From contig NZ_NVWY01000031.1 of NCBI RefSeq assembly GCF_002733835.1, positions 1 to 64,000 on the forward strand: a DNA stretch of 64,000 nucleotides. The letters are read 5' to 3'. Under the pieces are notes generated by a model, which worked only from the letters and a program-made list of their open reading frames with translations, searched no databases and was not told where the DNA came from. This DNA comes from Alcanivorax sp. Lineage in GTDB: Bacteria; Pseudomonadota; Gammaproteobacteria; Pseudomonadales; Alcanivoracaceae. Below are positions 62,079 to 64,000 of the stretch, in pieces; position 1 is the first letter of the stretch; each line of letters starts with the position of its first letter. The translations under genes and the position numbers were made by a program.

Positions 62079-64000
62079 GTGTTTTCACTGTGGCAATTGG
62101 GTGCGTTGGCGCTGGCTTATGTGTTGGTGTTGTTCGTTATCGCCTGGTGGGGCGATCGGGCTGCCCGTCAGGGCCGCAAGACCTTCCACAATGCCTGGGT
62201 GTACAGCCTGGGGTTGGGGGTTTATTGCACCTCCTGGACGTTCTACGGCGCGGTTGGTGAAGCGGCCCAGAACGGCTGGAACTACCTGCCTATTTATCTA
62301 GGGCCGATCATTACCGTCTTACTGGGCGGTTCACTGATCTACAAGATGGTGTCGGTGGCCCAGCAGCAACACATTACCTCCATTGCCGATTTCCTGGCCG
62401 CCCGCTACGGGAAGTCCCGGCGCCTGGCTGTGCTGGTCACCCTGGTGGCCATTGTCGGGGTGTTGCCCTACATCGCCTTACAGCTAAAAGCCGTCACCCT
62501 GTCGTTTGAGTATGTGCTGGAGGAATCTGCGCCGGGCCAGGTGGATACGGCACTGGTGGTCGCTGCACTGATGGCTATTTTCACCTTGCTGTTCGGTACC
62601 CGGCATATCGATACCACCGAGCACCAATCCGGTCTGATGCTGGCGGTGAGCTTTGAATCCTTTATCAAGGTGGTGGCGTTTGTCGGGCTGGGCTTGTATT
62701 GCCTGTATGCCATTTTTGATGGCCCGGTGGATATGTGGCAGCAGCTGAGCGAGCGCAGCGATGTCATGCAGAGTTTTGAGCCCACCCTGTTCTCGCAAAG
62801 TTTCGTCACTTCATTATTGCTTTCCATGGTGGCGATTCTCTGTCTGCCCCGTCAGTTCCATGCCGGTGTGGTAGAAAACAATGACCTGCGCCATTTGCGC
62901 ACCACGCGCTGGTTGTTTCCGTTGTACCTGGCGCTGTTTGCGATTTTTGTTCTGCCGATCGTGATTGCCGGCGTGATTACCCAGCCCTACCTGATCGGTC
63001 ATGCAGACACTTACATGTTGTCGTTGCCCATGGCCCAGGCCAATCACGGCATGCTGATGCTGTCGTTTATTGGCGGGATTGCGGCGGCCACTGGCATGGT
63101 GATTGTCTCCACCATGGCGCTGGCCATTATGTTGACCAACGAAGTGCTGCTGCCCATGTGGTTGCAGTCGCGGCTCAATGAAAAGGATCAGCTGCCGGAT
63201 CTCAGCACGCAACTGCGCTTTCTGCGCCGGGCCAGCATTCTGGTGTTGCTGGGGCTGGCGTTTGCCTTCCATACGCTGATCGACCGGTTCGACGGCCTTG
63301 CCAGTATCGGGCTGCTGTCGTTTGCCGCCGTGGCCCAGTTCGCGCCATCACTGATCGGTGCCCTGTACTGGCGCAATGGCCATAAGCAGGGCGCGTTCAT
63401 CGGCTTGGCGCTGGGGTTTGTGGTGTGGTTTTACTGCCTGCTGGCGCCGGTAATTCTGCCCGTGGAGTGGGTGACCGTGCTCAATACCCAGGGGCTGTTC
63501 GGCCTGGGCCTGCTACGTCCCCATGCCATGTTCGGCATCGAAGGGCTGGAGCCTCTAACCCATGGTGTGTTCTGGTCGGTGTCCGTGAATCTGGCCGCGT
63601 TTATCTACTATTCCCGCCGGGCCAACCATGATGCCCTGGATGAAGCCCAGGCCGCCCGGTTTGTGGATATGCCCACGGACTGGTGGCGCGAAGGTATGGG
63701 GCACCCCTCCATTACCACCATCGAATTGCTGGAAGTCTGCAAGCGCGGGTTGGGACATCCACGGGCGGAACCTTTGTTCTTCGATTACATGCGCCGGCGT
63801 GGGGTGTCGGAAGAATTGGAATTGCCGGCGCCCCTGCATCTGGTGCGATATGTGGAGCGGTTGCTGGCGGGCACCATGGGGGCCTCCACCGCACGCATTG
63901 TGATGAGTTCGTTGCTGCGCAAACAGAATGGCCGCCACGATGATGTGGTGCGGATGATGGACGAAGCCTCCGAGCTGATTCAGTTCAACCATCAGTTGCT
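62079..64000 (+). CDS. SSS-domain sensor histidine kinase (CbrA/CrbS/NahK type), partial
   Basis: First 640 codons; the gene runs off the window. A GTG at 62079 with GGGGAG upstream starts MFSLWQLGALALAYVLVL. The N-terminal 500 residues are a sodium/solute-symporter domain of about 13 spans (YSLGLGVYCTSWTFYGAVG, ISLADFLAARYGKSRRL-like), followed by a soluble linker and EASELIQFNHQLL, the junction that in this family leads to PAS and histidine-kinase domains. Kinases of this class control carbon and acetate use in pseudomonads and vibrios. Context with the acetate-type symporter fits; the kinase part is not visible. Confidence 0.88.
   Translation, partial: MFSLWQLGALALAYVLVLFVIAWWGDRAARQGRKTFHNAWVYSLGLGVYCTSWTFYGAVGEAAQNGWNYLPIYLGPIITVLLGGSLIYKMVSVAQQQHITSIADFLAARYGKSRRLAVLVTLVAIVGVLPYIALQLKAVTLSFEYVLEESAPGQVDTALVVAALMAIFTLLFGTRHIDTTEHQSGLMLAVSFESFIKVVAFVGLGLYCLYAIFDGPVDMWQQLSERSDVMQSFEPTLFSQSFVTSLLLSMVAILCLPRQFHAGVVENNDLRHLRTTRWLFPLYLALFAIFVLPIVIAGVITQPYLIGHADTYMLSLPMAQANHGMLMLSFIGGIAAATGMVIVSTMALAIMLTNEVLLPMWLQSRLNEKDQLPDLSTQLRFLRRASILVLLGLAFAFHTLIDRFDGLASIGLLSFAAVAQFAPSLIGALYWRNGHKQGAFIGLALGFVVWFYCLLAPVILPVEWVTVLNTQGLFGLGLLRPHAMFGIEGLEPLTHGVFWSVSVNLAAFIYYSRRANHDALDEAQAARFVDMPTDWWREGMGHPSITTIELLEVCKRGLGHPRAEPLFFDYMRRRGVSEELELPAPLHLVRYVERLLAGTMGASTARIVMSSLLRKQNGRHDDVVRMMDEASELIQFNHQL

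Overview
This looks like a stretch of chromosome from a marine gammaproteobacterium, most like Alcanivorax or a near relative. The reasons are the gammaproteobacterial order rnr-rlmB-rpsF-priB-rpsR-rplI-dnaB-alr-radA, the glyA-nrdR-ribD-ribE-ribBA-ribH-nusB-thiL-pgpA block, a dxs-ispA-xseB operon, and an acetate-type symporter cluster ending in an SSS-type sensor kinase. Genus is inference from gene order and protein style; no search was run.

Layout. 1-4260: a PhoX-type phosphatase lipoprotein under a PHO box, a two-heme cytochrome lipoprotein and a small membrane protein. 4264-15167: tRNA-Leu, rnr, rlmB, a pair of unknown paralogous secreted proteins on the other strand, the S6-PriB-S18-L9 operon, dnaB, alr and radA. 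15314-24427 (minus strand): an iron-uptake block with two tandem TonB-dependent receptors, Fur-like boxes, a PepSY membrane protein, a DUF547 protein and a VTT-domain/flavoprotein disulfide reductase fusion. 24610-29104: ArsM-type methyltransferase, then pstSCAB on the plus strand. 29101-32032 (minus): PilZ protein, ECF sigma factor, zinc-finger anti-sigma factor and EttA. 32324-38929: an accessory block of surface lipoproteins and outer-membrane barrels containing a MITE. 38930-39931: about 1 kb with no convincing gene. 39932-49451: glyA, a small four-helix-bundle gene, nrdR, the riboflavin genes, nusB, thiL, pgpA and a diguanylate cyclase. 49500-54307 (minus): dxs, ispA, xseB and a porin. 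54890-64000: dusC, an MBL-fold hydrolase, then DUF4212 / SSS symporter / CBS-DUF294 / exonuclease / small membrane protein / SSS-histidine kinase, the last cut by the window end.

The most unusual signal is a family of at least nine intergenic inverted-repeat elements whose arms are all built from imperfect 7-bp units in tandem. The heptamer differs between subfamilies (AGTTGAC-like, AAAGTTT-like, TAGCGAG-like, ACGCCTG-like), but the two arms of one element match each other. Most start 0-6 bp after, or overlap, a stop codon of a housekeeping gene. One copy, between glyA and nrdR, has 31-nt arms and encloses a four-helix-bundle protein of the type found in 23S rRNA intervening sequences; the others are short (32-158 bp) and empty, like a cargo-bearing element and its non-autonomous relatives.

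Other points of note: two genes whose ATG lies 4 to 10 nt behind a terminator-like hairpin with a purine-rich Shine-Dalgarno on the far side, a 5-codon minicistron relaying pstA to pstB, and a RibBA whose RibA half has lost its catalytic cysteines.
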